A stretch of 64,000 nt of DNA. Origin: Bacteroidia bacterium (lineage in GTDB: Bacteria; Bacteroidota; Bacteroidia; Palsa-965). Below the pieces are notes generated by a model. The model searched no databases and was not told the DNA's origin. It saw nothing but the letters and a program-made list of their open reading frames with translations. The number at the start of each line of letters is the position of its first letter. Position 1 is the stretch's first letter. Below are positions 17,214 to 26,361 of the stretch, in pieces. The stretch spans positions 99,448 to 163,447 of the forward strand of contig JAKLJE010000003.1 of the NCBI GenBank assembly GCA_023151315.1. Reading direction: 5' to 3'. The translations under genes were made by a program, and so were the position numbers.

Positions 17214-18573
17214 CTTGCTTTGTATTTGTTTCGGTAATGACCGCCCGGACAGTTCCGTCGGCCAAGGTAATTGTAATGTTTTCGTCAATATTCAGGTCTT
17301 CCGCTGAACGTATGACCTGCTCATTTCTGTTTACGATTGCATATCCGCGCTTCAGGACATTTTTAGGATCCAGCAATCTGAACTGTGCTTCCAGTTTATC
17401 CAGCGTGAATCCCGCACGTTCCGTAATCCGTTTTGGTGAAGTACTCAATCTGTATTGCAGTTCATTTAATTTCACTCCGGATTTGTTCAACAGCTGCAAG
17501 GCAGTATGCTTCAGATTCTCATGCATCCGGGTGAGGGAATTCAATCGTAGATGCAGAAGATTTGTAGTTCCGCCGGAAATACGAACGGACAAATGATCCA
17601 GTTTACGCGCCGCATTTTTAATCATGTGTTGTCCGCGCAAAGTGATAAGCTCCCGAAGTCCTTCAATTGTTTCTTCGAAACTGCGGTTTACATCAATGAT
17701 GAACTCTGCAGCCTGCGTTGGTGTTTTCACAGCGGTATTGACAACCAGATCGGCAACACTTTCATTCTTCAGGTGTCCGATTCCGGTAATGACGGGTATC
17801 GGAAAACGTGCTAACGCATGTGCGAGGCGAAATTGATCGAATGGAAGCAGATCACTTTGTGCGCCACCGCCGCGCACCATTACCACTACATCAGTTTGTT
17901 GACCTGCTTCGTGGTCGCTGTAAATTTTCAATAGTTGTTCTCTCATGGATTCAGCAGCTTTTTCTCCCTGTAGTATTGAGAAATACGGTCTTACAGTGAA
18001 TTTATATCCAAAAGGATTATTCGCGATTGTATCTGCAAAATCCTGATACCCGGCTGCCGATGCAGAAGTAATTACTGCGATATTCTGAATCACCGGAGGC
18101 AATTCCGCTTCTTTGTTCGGTGTTTGAAAAACTCCATCGTGAAGTGTAATTCCTTTCTGAGCCGCGAGCTGCGCAATGGTTTGACGTCTTTGCAATTCCA
18201 GCTGACCCAGCATGTGCTGAGAATCGATATCAAACAACTGCAGAGAAAGTCCGTGAACCGGATGAAAAGCAACACCTGCGCGTACAAGTACCTGCATCCC
18301 GCGATCCGGTCTTTTACCTGTGATATCTTCGAAATTCCTGAATGAAGCAATGGCTTCTCTGCGCCACACACTTGCTCTTATTCGTGCAACCAGATCGTCT
18401 CCTGCTTCCGCTTTTTCTGTGAGTTCGAAGTAAATGTATTCTCCCCGATCCGTGCGTTCTTTAATTTCCGCAATGATCCACCACGTTTTTTCTCCAATGG
18501 AAACCTGTAACGCATCGTTTACAAGTTGCAGGAGTTCTGAAAGTCGCAGGTATCCGGGATTGTTCACGATCAA
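17206..18573 (-). CDS. xseA: Exodeoxyribonuclease VII large subunit
   Basis: 455 residues. The N-terminal OB fold (about 10-105; WWIIAEIKE, YIYFELTE) is followed by the catalytic exonuclease VII domain (ITSASAAGYQDF, VVMVRGGGAQSDLLPFD, VITGIGHLKNESVADLV) and a long coiled-coil arm. It cuts single-stranded DNA from either end, with XseB, in repair. No ATG is available: the frame is open farther upstream to the preceding gene but lacks ATG, so the start is taken as TTG at 18573. A longer non-ATG start is possible. Confidence 0.92.
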   Translation of the reverse strand: MIVNNPGYLRLSELLQLVNDALQVSIGEKTWWIIAEIKERTDRGEYIYFELTEKAEAGDDLVARIRASVWRREAIASFRNFEDITGKRPDRGMQVLVRAGVAFHPVHGLSLQLFDIDSQHMLGQLELQRRQTIAQLAAQKGITLHDGVFQTPNKEAELPPVIQNIAVITSASAAGYQDFADTIANNPFGYKFTVRPYFSILQGEKAAESMREQLLKIYSDHEAGQQTDVVVMVRGGGAQSDLLPFDQFRLAHALARFPIPVITGIGHLKNESVADLVVNTAVKTPTQAAEFIIDVNRSFEETIEGLRELITLRGQHMIKNAARKLDHLSVRISGGTTNLLHLRLNSLTRMHENLKHTALQLLNKSGVKLNELQYRLSTSPKRITERAGFTLDKLEAQFRLLDPKNVLKRGYAIVNRNEQVIRSAEDLNIDENITITLADGTVRAVITETNTKQDE

Positions 18574-18661
18574 ATATACATCATCACAGTCTGAAGATTC
18601 GGGAGCAAACGTTTGCGAATTGAAATATACCTGAGATTCTGTTAAATATTTTTTCAGTCGC

Positions 18662-19333
18662 TTACGGCATCAACTGGTGAATCCCGAATGCTGCAACCCA
18701 GAATAGAATCCAGCTGAGGTAAGTTTCGCGATAAAAACGCGTTTCGCGTTTGTAGTTGAGCTGCAGCCCGGCAAAGGAGAGAAAAAATGACACTATAAAA
18801 ACGGAAATAAACACCACCGGAGGCGGAGTGAGATTTTCCCAGTACAGTACATCTGTCAAAGGACCTGCGTACATCACAAACACAACAGGAATTGCGGAGA
18901 GAACGCTTCCTCCGAGTGCACGTACATAAATACTGTAAGGCAAATTGCGAATGAAATTCTGGGTTAGTAAAACCGGAATTGCAACAATGAATATGGCAAG
19001 TGGCGGAATTTCACCGAGTGTAAATCCGAGTGATTTACCGAAGGCAAAATAACCTCCTGACATTGCTTCGAACCGATTGAGCAGAATGAAATAAGCAAAA
19101 GAAACCGCAAGAGAAAGGACAATGAATCTGAAATCCATTCCTTCCGGTTTGGAAGTGGAGAAGATGAGAAGTCCCGTACAGAAAATCATGAACCCAGGAA
19201 TGATGATGCCGTCGGGAAGCATATGCGTTGCCATTCCGATCACCATCAGTGCCACAACGCCGAGGATAACAGCGCGGATCAGCATGGGATTTACTGCTCT
19301 TTGTTCAGATTGTGAATTGTTTTCAGACTCCAT
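18662..19333 (-). CDS. Polytopic membrane protein, possibly CruF/DUF422-like
   Basis: 223 residues from MESENNSQSEQ; a longer in-frame start would run into the divergent lipoprotein gene and add an unlikely leader. Six or seven membrane spans are visible. The segment YFAFGKSLGFTLGEIPPLAI, followed by a conserved-looking late segment with YW, PP and a hydrophobic span, resembles the carotenoid hydratase-type family CruF (DUF422). The match is weak and the family's acidic residues are not clearly kept. Located just upstream of xseA in the same direction. Function uncertain. Confidence 0.6.
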   Translation of the reverse strand: MESENNSQSEQRAVNPMLIRAVILGVVALMVIGMATHMLPDGIIIPGFMIFCTGLLIFSTSKPEGMDFRFIVLSLAVSFAYFILLNRFEAMSGGYFAFGKSLGFTLGEIPPLAIFIVAIPVLLTQNFIRNLPYSIYVRALGGSVLSAIPVVFVMYAGPLTDVLYWENLTPPPVVFISVFIVSFFLSFAGLQLNYKRETRFYRETYLSWILFWVAAFGIHQLMP

Positions 19334-19413
19334 TAGCGGCAAAAGTAATGCATGCGGAAGAATTAACGCCGTTATATTGAATATGAGAGGAAGGTATTCT
19401 AATTTTACAAGGA

Positions 19414-20130
19414 ATGACCCCACGTAACCTCGCGCATTCACTTTCGCTTTTACTTTTCTGCTGCCTGCTGTTTGCGTGCGGACGAAACGGGAATTCGGGA
19501 AATACTTCCGGCAACAAGCCAACGGATACATTATCTCAACCGGTTGAATATACTGTTGCGCTTGCAGACGTGAATGGAGAAGGCATGCGTATCACATATC
19601 AGTTTTTCGACATGAAAAAAACTGACACAGGAGCGTTCCGGATGACACATGTATACATGAAACTCGACGGTTCAGAGGATACTATGACTGTAAGCGGAGC
19701 ATGGAAATCCATGAGGACGGATTCTGGAGATTTCATTCGCGTGAGTTCAGGAAGAACGGTGCGCACTTTAGAACGTAAAGGCAAGTGGAATCTGATTATG
19801 ATCAACCGCGATTCTTTAGCAGCAGATACCGGAGAAATAGTACTTCGGTGTAAAGTTGATAACGATCCGCGCAATTCTACGGTTCACGTCTTCGGAAAAG
19901 TGCGTGTGAATGCAGATAAATCGGCGTTATTCATTGATGAAACCGGAGATAGTATCCCAATTCTCAAGCTTGGTGCTTTCCGGCAGTTGTTGGAGCGAAA
20001 TGATTCCGTGAATCTGGAAAGCGGCATCCGCGGCATTAATCTCGAAGGCACTATTCAATTGCGCATGGCAATGGATGGAAAGAGTACGCAGAAGTCGTTG
20101 ATCGTGGAGCGCGTTGGTGCAACGGAATAA
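19414..20130 (+). CDS. Lipoprotein of unknown function
   Basis: 238 residues. A signal peptide ends in a lipobox around LLFACG (Cys about 22). The mature part is beta-rich and falls into two similar halves. Each half measures a 'DSGDF/DTGEI' strand pattern and an FxKVRxN or TxRVxxx element, reminiscent of NlpE-like or META-like folds, though no family can be named. Anchored in the outer or inner membrane facing the periplasm. Its stop directly abuts the stop of the convergent transporter gene. Confidence 0.8.
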   Translation: MTPRNLAHSLSLLLFCCLLFACGRNGNSGNTSGNKPTDTLSQPVEYTVALADVNGEGMRITYQFFDMKKTDTGAFRMTHVYMKLDGSEDTMTVSGAWKSMRTDSGDFIRVSSGRTVRTLERKGKWNLIMINRDSLAADTGEIVLRCKVDNDPRNSTVHVFGKVRVNADKSALFIDETGDSIPILKLGAFRQLLERNDSVNLESGIRGINLEGTIQLRMAMDGKSTQKSLIVERVGATE

Positions 20131-21006
20131 TTATTTCTTGTTTACCATCCATACTCCCGAAAGAATTCCACAGATCGCAACGATGTGAATCCAGTTGATC
20201 CATTCTCCGTCGAATACGCCCCATAACATGGCTACAATCGGAATTGCATAAGTAACGGAAGCTGCGAAGAGAACGCCGGCATCACGGATAAGTATGTTGT
20301 AAACGATCACGCTTAAGGCTGTTCCGAATACTGCAAGAATGGTGATGAATCCCAGACTCTGCCAAGCCAGAGGATGCGTTTGCATCACATGAAGAAAATC
20401 CGTAGTGAAAAGATAAATCAACGCAACCGGACCAATGATAGTCAGTGCAAGCAAAGTAGCTTCGACCGGATTCATGTGGCTGAGTTTGCTCTTGATGATG
20501 TTTACACTTAAACCATAAAAAAGTGTGGCAAGCATTACCATACCGCCGCCGAGTAACGCGTTGGAGGAACTTTCCTCTTTCTCGCCCGCATTGAGTAATA
20601 CAAACGTAGCCGCTAATCCAACCACTATTCCAACTACCTGCCACGGTTTAACGCGCACACGAAACAGAATCAGTCCGGTGATGAGTGTGAATAGCGGAGT
20701 AAGCGAATTCAACATTCCGGTAAGTGCACTGCTGATCATCGTTTCTGCTTTTGTAAACAAAAACGCCGGCAGTAGATTTCCGAATGTACCCATCCCCGCT
20801 GCACCCAACCAATTCTTCCAGATTTCACGATTGAAGTGACGGATTCCAAGAGGTAACATGAACAGAAATGCAATGCTGATTCGCAAAGCGGCAACCTGTC
20901 CGGAGGAGAATGCATCCAACCCTCTTTTCATCAGAATGAAGGAGCTGCCCCAGGTCAGTGCGAGACCTGTGAAAATGATCCAGTTCAGCAGCGGATTGCT
21001 TTTCAT
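20131..21006 (-). CDS. EamA/DMT-family permease
   Basis: 291 residues with ten hydrophobic spans in two EamA repeats (each about 145 residues, the usual length). It opens LLNWIIFTGLALTWGSSFIL, a typical DMT signature around WGSSF. Family members export amino acids, metabolites or toxic analogues; substrate cannot be told. A -7 promoter box lies seven bases before the start. Confidence 0.92.
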   Translation of the reverse strand: MKSNPLLNWIIFTGLALTWGSSFILMKRGLDAFSSGQVAALRISIAFLFMLPLGIRHFNREIWKNWLGAAGMGTFGNLLPAFLFTKAETMISSALTGMLNSLTPLFTLITGLILFRVRVKPWQVVGIVVGLAATFVLLNAGEKEESSSNALLGGGMVMLATLFYGLSVNIIKSKLSHMNPVEATLLALTIIGPVALIYLFTTDFLHVMQTHPLAWQSLGFITILAVFGTALSVIVYNILIRDAGVLFAASVTYAIPIVAMLWGVFDGEWINWIHIVAICGILSGVWMVNKK

Positions 21007-21013
21007 CAGGGCG

Positions 21014-21021
21014 CAAAGATA
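21014..21021 (-). promoter_or_regulatory. -7 promoter element for the EamA permease
   Basis: TATCTTTG on the minus strand ends seven bases before the ATG at 21006, implying a leader of only a few bases. No -33 match at normal spacing. Confidence 0.5.
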
Positions 21022-21110
21022 GGTTGATGAACTATTGCTCTTGAAAGTATTTGCACAATACTGTAAACACGCGGCTCCTTCGTATTTTTACATAATCAGA
21101 ATCAGAGGAA

Positions 21111-21338
21111 ATGGCACTTACAGAACTTAATCTGAAAATCACAGGAATGACTTGCGGTCACTGCGAGCGTTCAGTAGCGAATGAAATCAAAGCACTGGAT
21201 GGAATTGCATCCGTTCAGGTGAATCATAATTCCGGAACCGGAATTGTTGTGTTTAATGATGCAATGGTTTCTGTCAGCCAAATCATCGCAGCTGTTGAGG
21301 AAACCGGAATCTATCACGCTGAAGCCCTTCAACAATGA
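21111..21338 (+). CDS. Heavy-metal-associated (HMA) domain protein, CopZ-like
   Basis: 75 residues forming one ferredoxin-like HMA domain. The metal-binding motif GMTCGHC (Cys15, Cys18) is near the N terminus and the second half has the usual beta-alpha-beta pattern ending in VEETGIYHA. Such proteins carry copper(I) or zinc to P-type ATPases or regulators, but none of those is nearby. Its stop overlaps the aldehyde dehydrogenase start by four bases (ATGA), an unusual partner. Confidence 0.92.
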   Translation: MALTELNLKITGMTCGHCERSVANEIKALDGIASVQVNHNSGTGIVVFNDAMVSVSQIIAAVEETGIYHAEALQQ

Positions 21339-22750
21339 TTGCTGAGTATCAATTGTATTGTGCGGGTGAATTCCGCAAGACGGAACACCAATTGGATGTT
21401 ACCAATCCACACAATGGTAAAGTTGTGGCGCGAATATCCATGGGTTCTGCGACTGAACTTGACGATGCGATTGTGAAAGCCGCAATGTTGCGCGATGAGT
21501 TGCGCACTATGACATCTGCTGAGCGGTATAATGTTCTGATGGAAATCAGTGCAGCAATTAAAACTGATCGACAGCGTCTGGCTGAAATATTATCTGCAGA
21601 GTCGGCAAAACCGCTGCGTTATGCTTTAGCGGAAGTGGATCGTGCTGCCCAAACTTTTCTTGTTGCTGCGGAAGAAGCAAAACGTTTGCCGAAAGAATAC
21701 ATTTCACTTGATTGGACAGTTGCAGGAAAAGGTCGTGAAGGTTTGGTGAAATATTTCCCTGCTGGAATTGTTGCGGGAATCTCTCCGTTTAATTTCCCTT
21801 TGAATCTCGCTGTACACAAGATAGCACCTGCAATAGCTGCAGGATGTCCGATCATTCTGAAACCGGCAACGTCAACACCGCTTTCCACTCTTGAGTTGGC
21901 GAAGATTATTGATCGCACTTCATTGCCTAAAGGAGCTGTTTCAATAATTCCGATGGATCGGGAAACAGGGAATAAATTGGTAACAGATGATCGCATTGCC
22001 GTTTTATCTTTCACAGGTTCACCGGAAGTAGGATGGAAGATGAAATCCGATGCAGGGCGCAAGAAAACTGTACTTGAACTCGGAGGAAATGCGGGCGTGA
22101 TTGTTACTCCTTCAGCGGATTTTGAAGTGGCTGTTACAAAATGTATAACCGGCGGCTTTGCCTATTCCGGACAGATCTGCATTCATGCACAACGCATATA
22201 TGTTCACGAAAGTTTGTTCGAGAACTTTGTGAAGGAATTCTGCGGACGAGCGATGCTGTTGAAGTCGGGAGATCCATCATCAATTGAAACGGAAATCAGT
22301 TCGATGATTGATGAAACCAATGCGAAGCGTGTTGAGCAATGGGTGAATGAAGCTGTGAAAGCTGGTGCTGAGTTACTTTGCGGAGGCAAGCGTAACGGTT
22401 CGTTCTACGAACCAACCGTTATTACCGGAACCAGCGTGAATATGAAAGTGAATTGCGAAGAAGTTTTCGGTCCTGTTGTGGTCATAGAGAAATACAGCTC
22501 ATTCGCAGAGGCAATAGTGTTGATCAATAATTCGAAATTCGGTTTGCAGGCCGGCGTATTCACCAATGATATTCGTGAGAGCGATACGGCGTTCAATGAA
22601 ATTGAATGCGGCGGTGTTATTCTGAATGACGTCCCGACATTGCGTTTCGATCATATGCCTTATGGCGGAATCAAAGATTCCGGTTCGGGCAGAGAAGGAG
22701 TGAAGTATGCAATAATGGATTACATGGAATCGAGAATACTTGTACGTTAG
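21335..22750 (+). CDS. NAD(P)-dependent aldehyde dehydrogenase
   Basis: 471 residues, full length for the family. SPFNFPLN, KPATSTPLSTLELA, FTGSPEVG, the general-base Glu in LELGGN and the catalytic Cys in GQICIHAQR (about residue 280) are all present. The EVFGPVV motif lies near the C terminus. It oxidises an aldehyde to an acid with NAD or NADP. The closest look is to the glyceraldehyde/lactaldehyde-type ALDHs, but the substrate cannot be fixed. The start overlaps the HMA gene; the SRAP gene begins three bases after its stop, so these genes likely share a transcript. Confidence 0.94.
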   Translation: MIAEYQLYCAGEFRKTEHQLDVTNPHNGKVVARISMGSATELDDAIVKAAMLRDELRTMTSAERYNVLMEISAAIKTDRQRLAEILSAESAKPLRYALAEVDRAAQTFLVAAEEAKRLPKEYISLDWTVAGKGREGLVKYFPAGIVAGISPFNFPLNLAVHKIAPAIAAGCPIILKPATSTPLSTLELAKIIDRTSLPKGAVSIIPMDRETGNKLVTDDRIAVLSFTGSPEVGWKMKSDAGRKKTVLELGGNAGVIVTPSADFEVAVTKCITGGFAYSGQICIHAQRIYVHESLFENFVKEFCGRAMLLKSGDPSSIETEISSMIDETNAKRVEQWVNEAVKAGAELLCGGKRNGSFYEPTVITGTSVNMKVNCEEVFGPVVVIEKYSSFAEAIVLINNSKFGLQAGVFTNDIRESDTAFNEIECGGVILNDVPTLRFDHMPYGGIKDSGSGREGVKYAIMDYMESRILVR

Positions 22751-22753
22751 ATC

Positions 22754-23476
22754 ATGTGTTATACAGCAGCGAGTAATTTAAAGAAGAAGGAAATCGAAAC
22801 GCGGTTTCAGGTGCAGATGGAAGATGCGGAATACACACCGTATTATTCCGTTTCCGCTTTTCTTTATCCTAAACTTCCTGTCATCTGTTCGGATCATCAG
22901 GATCAGGCGCTGCTGATTCGCTGGGGATTGATTCCGCATTGGGTGAAATCACATGATCAGCTCAAAGACATTCGCATGCAAACGCTGAATGCCAAGTGTG
23001 AAACGATTTTTGAGAAACCTTCGTTTCGCACACTCGCTTCGCGTAAGAAATGCTGTGTGATTGTCAATGGATTTTTCGAGTGGCAAACGAATGGTAAAGC
23101 GAAACAGCCGTATTTTATTTATCTGAAGAATCATGAGCCTTTCGCCTTTGGCGGACTTTGGGATGAATGGGCTGACATTGAAACCGGAGAGATTATCCGT
23201 ACGTTTTCTGTGATCACAACGCCTGCGAATCCGATGATGGAGAAAATTCACAATGTGAAACTCCGTATGCCGCTGATACTTGAACCGGGTAAAGAAAGAG
23301 ATTGGCTGAATGCGGTGGATCGTGAGACCACGCAGCAGTTTCTTCATCCGTTTCCGGAACAACTGATGGATGCACATAAAGTTTCGAAGTTGGTAAGCGG
23401 GCGGAGCGGAGATCCTAATGTGCCGGAAGTACAGGAACCTGTTGCAGAAGAGCCTGTGCAGGGATCACTTTTTTAA
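22754..23476 (+). CDS. SRAP-family DNA-protein crosslinking protein (HMCES/YedK type)
   Basis: 240 residues. The catalytic Cys2 follows Met1 (MCYTAASNLKKK) and becomes exposed when Met is removed. The other family residues are visible: Asn and Arg in LNAKCETIFEKPSFR, Glu in NGFFEWQ, and His and Arg in IHNVKLRMPLIL. The enzyme covalently caps abasic sites in single-stranded DNA. A short acidic C-terminal tail is outside the domain. No SOS regulator or other repair gene adjoins it; it follows the aldehyde dehydrogenase by three bases. Confidence 0.94.
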   Translation: MCYTAASNLKKKEIETRFQVQMEDAEYTPYYSVSAFLYPKLPVICSDHQDQALLIRWGLIPHWVKSHDQLKDIRMQTLNAKCETIFEKPSFRTLASRKKCCVIVNGFFEWQTNGKAKQPYFIYLKNHEPFAFGGLWDEWADIETGEIIRTFSVITTPANPMMEKIHNVKLRMPLILEPGKERDWLNAVDRETTQQFLHPFPEQLMDAHKVSKLVSGRSGDPNVPEVQEPVAEEPVQGSLF

Positions 23477-23487
23477 TTTCTGAGAAC

Positions 23488-24075
23488 ATGAAGATCATTG
23501 CAGGAAGTGATGCGCTGAAAAGTAAAGCAGTTGAGATACTCACGGATTCATTTCAGAAAAATCCTGCAGTCAATGACACACTATTCCCGGATGCGCAGCG
23601 CGAGAGAAGAATGAATGCGTTGATGATTTATCTGGTGGAAACCGGAATTGCTAAAGATGGTTTGCATCTAACGGACGATTACTCGGGAGCTTTCATCATG
23701 TACGATCCTGTTTTGCGCCCTTCGGGAATAGCGGACACATGGCGACAACTGAAACTTGTAAATCGTTGTATCGGCTGGTCGCGGTTGTCTTATGCTTCTG
23801 CCAAAGACAAGAAGATGCGTTCATTCCGTCCGGAGCATTCTCATTTGTATCTGTCAATGATTGGTACAATGTGTTCTGCACAAGGTAAAGGAACAGGAAA
23901 GTTCATGCTGGAGCATATCAAGCAACTCGCAAGGACATCAGCGCGTTCTGTATATCTCGAAACTTCAGTGGACAAAAATGTGGAATGGTACATGCGCAAT
24001 GGATTTGCAATACACGGAGAATGGAAAATCCGCGATGATTACCACGTACGTTTCATGAATTACAAACCGGAATAG
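23488..24075 (+). CDS. GNAT-family N-acetyltransferase
   Basis: 195 residues. The acetyl-CoA-binding motif A appears as MIGTMCSAQGKGTGKFMLEH, with the QGKGTG pyrophosphate loop, and motif B as VYLETSVDKNVEWYMRNGF. The N-terminal part fits the acceptor-binding region. Substrate unknown. It lies 11 bases after the SRAP gene in the same direction, probably the last gene of the run. Confidence 0.9.
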   Translation: MKIIAGSDALKSKAVEILTDSFQKNPAVNDTLFPDAQRERRMNALMIYLVETGIAKDGLHLTDDYSGAFIMYDPVLRPSGIADTWRQLKLVNRCIGWSRLSYASAKDKKMRSFRPEHSHLYLSMIGTMCSAQGKGTGKFMLEHIKQLARTSARSVYLETSVDKNVEWYMRNGFAIHGEWKIRDDYHVRFMNYKPE

Positions 24076-24080
24076 TTTGC

Positions 24081-24869
24081 TTACTCTTTCGGTTGCTTCC
24101 GTATGATGCGACCGAACAATTTCGGGAAGTGACGTTTGATCCACACAGCTTTGATTTCCCTTCCGCCAATCAGAACTTCCTCTTTATTTGCGAGCATGGA
24201 ATCAATAATGATGCGCGCACATTCTTCTGCAGGCATGCCTTCTTCCTGGCTTTTATCCATCACGGCGTGTTTACTTCCGTCGCCTTTCAATGCATGAAGT
24301 GAAATGTTGGTGCGGATTTTTCCGGGAACGGCGATAAGAACTTTGATTCCTTCCTGTTCCGTTTCGAGTCGCAATACCTCAAAGAATCCTTGCAATGCAT
24401 GCTTGGAAGCTGAATAAGCAGAACGATACCAGAATCCGAACTTTCCTGCGATACTGCTGATCACAACGATGTGACCGCTTTTACGTTTCAGCATTCCGGG
24501 TAATACCGATTTCGTAAGCGCAATCTGTCCGAAGAAATTCACTTCCATGATTTTTCTGTCGACTTCCAAAGGAGTTTCAACAGCTAATTCGCGTTGTGAA
24601 ATTCCACCGTTGTTTACGAGCACATCGATGTGTCCGAGTTTACTCAAAAGCGATTGTGTGAGCGCCTCAATTCCTGAAGTAGCAGCGAGATCCAACGGTA
24701 GAATAGTGGTGTTGCTTTCACCGCATAATGCAGCGACACGTTTGAGCTCATCTTCACGGCGCGCTGAAAGAACTACGTGTGCACCTTCCTTTGCAAACGC
24801 AACAGCAAGTGCTTCTCCGATTCCTGAAGAAGCACCTGTAATCCAAACATTCTTATTCTTGAAACGCAT
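24081..24869 (-). CDS. Short-chain dehydrogenase/reductase
   Basis: 262 residues, classical SDR. The cofactor motif TGASSGIG begins at residue about 11, followed by NNGG, the catalytic Ser in VISSIAG and the YSASK Tyr/Lys pair. An Arg soon after the Gly motif (SARRE) favours NADP(H). Substrate unknown; family members of this size often reduce ketones or fatty acyl intermediates. The start overlaps the preceding outer membrane gene's stop by one base (TAATG). Confidence 0.93.
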   Translation of the reverse strand: MRFKNKNVWITGASSGIGEALAVAFAKEGAHVVLSARREDELKRVAALCGESNTTILPLDLAATSGIEALTQSLLSKLGHIDVLVNNGGISQRELAVETPLEVDRKIMEVNFFGQIALTKSVLPGMLKRKSGHIVVISSIAGKFGFWYRSAYSASKHALQGFFEVLRLETEQEGIKVLIAVPGKIRTNISLHALKGDGSKHAVMDKSQEEGMPAEECARIIIDSMLANKEEVLIGGREIKAVWIKRHFPKLFGRIIRKQPKE

Positions 24870-26293
24870 TAATTCGTTGGATTCGGAGCGGATGAATCCA
24901 TTTTGTTGAAGTTGAAACGGATGACACCAAGTGCAAAAGAAAGGTTCGGATTGTCAGACTTGGAGAAGTAAGTCAACACATCTCCGGAAGCCAAACCGAT
25001 TTCAAAGAAACCGATTGGTCCGATCGTTAATCCTGCAGGAACGTTCCATCCGATTTCCTGATTGCCCGCAACGCCGGCATGGAATTTCAAAAACTCAAGA
25101 GCTTTAAACTCGCCGCCGATAGCAATGTAAGGTGATGCAAGGTTATATGAAGTTTTATTCAGCGGAATAACAACATCCGCACCGATGTTCAAACGCTCAC
25201 CGATTTTCATTCCGTATCCAAGACGCATACGTCCCGGCAGTTTGGTTGTATATTCTTTGCCCGGATCGTAATCAACCAGATCGCCGAAGAAATAGCTTGC
25301 CTGACTGCTCATATCCCATGAATTGATTCCGGTTGTTGTGCTGTCAAGTGAAGGCATTATGGTGTCAGAAGCCAGCAACAGGTTTTGCGACCAGGTAATT
25401 TCACCCATATCAGAGAATGAAACTGCTGCGCGGATTTTTTCATTGATGACTGTTGAGAATCCGAAATCAATTGCAGTTCCTTGTCCTACACTATTGAAAA
25501 GTTCTCCGGATTTCACTGAAGTAAAATTCTGAACATTGCCATAATTCACTTCGTAAGTAGAAGTGAGTGATGTGTTACCTGTGAGCAAACCGTTCTGAAT
25601 GTTAGCGTCGACATTGCCGAGTCCCCACAGCATTTTAAAGCCAATACCTCCGAAAAATTCTATTGGTTGTGTACCGTCTTCTGCTTTTGTGCCAAGGCCG
25701 AAAATTTTACGTCCGTATGCAATGTTTACTTCACGGTAGTGCAGCATTGAAATGCTGGTACCATCGAAGAATGAAGACATGCTTTGGGTGAGTGCACTTG
25801 AATCAAGATATGCAGGTGCGTTTGAACCGAGGAATAAAACATCTGCTGCATTCTGGCTCAGCGTTACATGGGCGAATGCGCGGTCACGGATATTGAAAGC
25901 GAGTCCTCCGAATTTCGGGAAGTAGATTGAAGCTGCAAACCAGTTGATATTCGCAGTAAAGTTGAATCCGTCAGGTGTTGCGAATGCGTTAGCGTATTCC
26001 TGTTTCTCTGCCATGGTGAATGTATCGGAAGGATTCATCAAGGCATTGCGCAGTGTGTTGAAGTCAAGCGCACGTGATTGAGCCGTGATCCCCACGTTTG
26101 CCACAGTAAATGAAAATGGATTGTTATCACGCCAACCCAGATTGGAAGGATTAATCCCTATACAATCAAAATTGCCCAGCATAGCATTGGCGGTTCCGCC
26201 TTTACCGGCTGCAGCGGGTACACCCATATCGATCTGACCGAAAGCGGCGATTGAAACGGTAACGGAAGCGAATAGCGTGAGGAGATGTTTCAT
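24869..26293 (-). CDS. DUF5723-like outer membrane beta-barrel protein
   Basis: 474 residues with a signal peptide cut near AAFGQ. The N-terminal GGTANAMLGNFDCIGINPSN segment (an NPAxL-type motif) and many amphipathic strands match the Bacteroidota DUF5723/PorV-FadL type barrels. Function unknown; it likely sits in the outer membrane. A -7 box (TATTTTTG, 26318-26311) lies 17 bases before its start. The SDR gene follows with a one-base overlap, so the pair is cotranscribed. Confidence 0.83.
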   Translation of the reverse strand: MKHLLTLFASVTVSIAAFGQIDMGVPAAAGKGGTANAMLGNFDCIGINPSNLGWRDNNPFSFTVANVGITAQSRALDFNTLRNALMNPSDTFTMAEKQEYANAFATPDGFNFTANINWFAASIYFPKFGGLAFNIRDRAFAHVTLSQNAADVLFLGSNAPAYLDSSALTQSMSSFFDGTSISMLHYREVNIAYGRKIFGLGTKAEDGTQPIEFFGGIGFKMLWGLGNVDANIQNGLLTGNTSLTSTYEVNYGNVQNFTSVKSGELFNSVGQGTAIDFGFSTVINEKIRAAVSFSDMGEITWSQNLLLASDTIMPSLDSTTTGINSWDMSSQASYFFGDLVDYDPGKEYTTKLPGRMRLGYGMKIGERLNIGADVVIPLNKTSYNLASPYIAIGGEFKALEFLKFHAGVAGNQEIGWNVPAGLTIGPIGFFEIGLASGDVLTYFSKSDNPNLSFALGVIRFNFNKMDSSAPNPTN

Positions 26294-26348
26294 GTTAATT
26301 AGTGTTTAAACAAAAATATACTTTTTTTCGGGCTGGTTTGTATATGCT

Positions 26349-26356
26349 TACCTTTG
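26349..26356 (+). promoter_or_regulatory. -7 promoter element deciding the DUF4296 start
   Basis: TACCTTTG lies five bases before a GTG at 26362. If it is the -7 box, both in-frame ATG codons (26302 and 26344) lie upstream of the transcript, and the GTG is the true start. Confidence 0.5.
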
Positions 26357-26361
26357 AAGCA

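Noticed and set aside
19334..19531. Longer start for the polytopic membrane protein
   Set aside because: It would overlap the divergent lipoprotein gene and add a basic leader with no family match.
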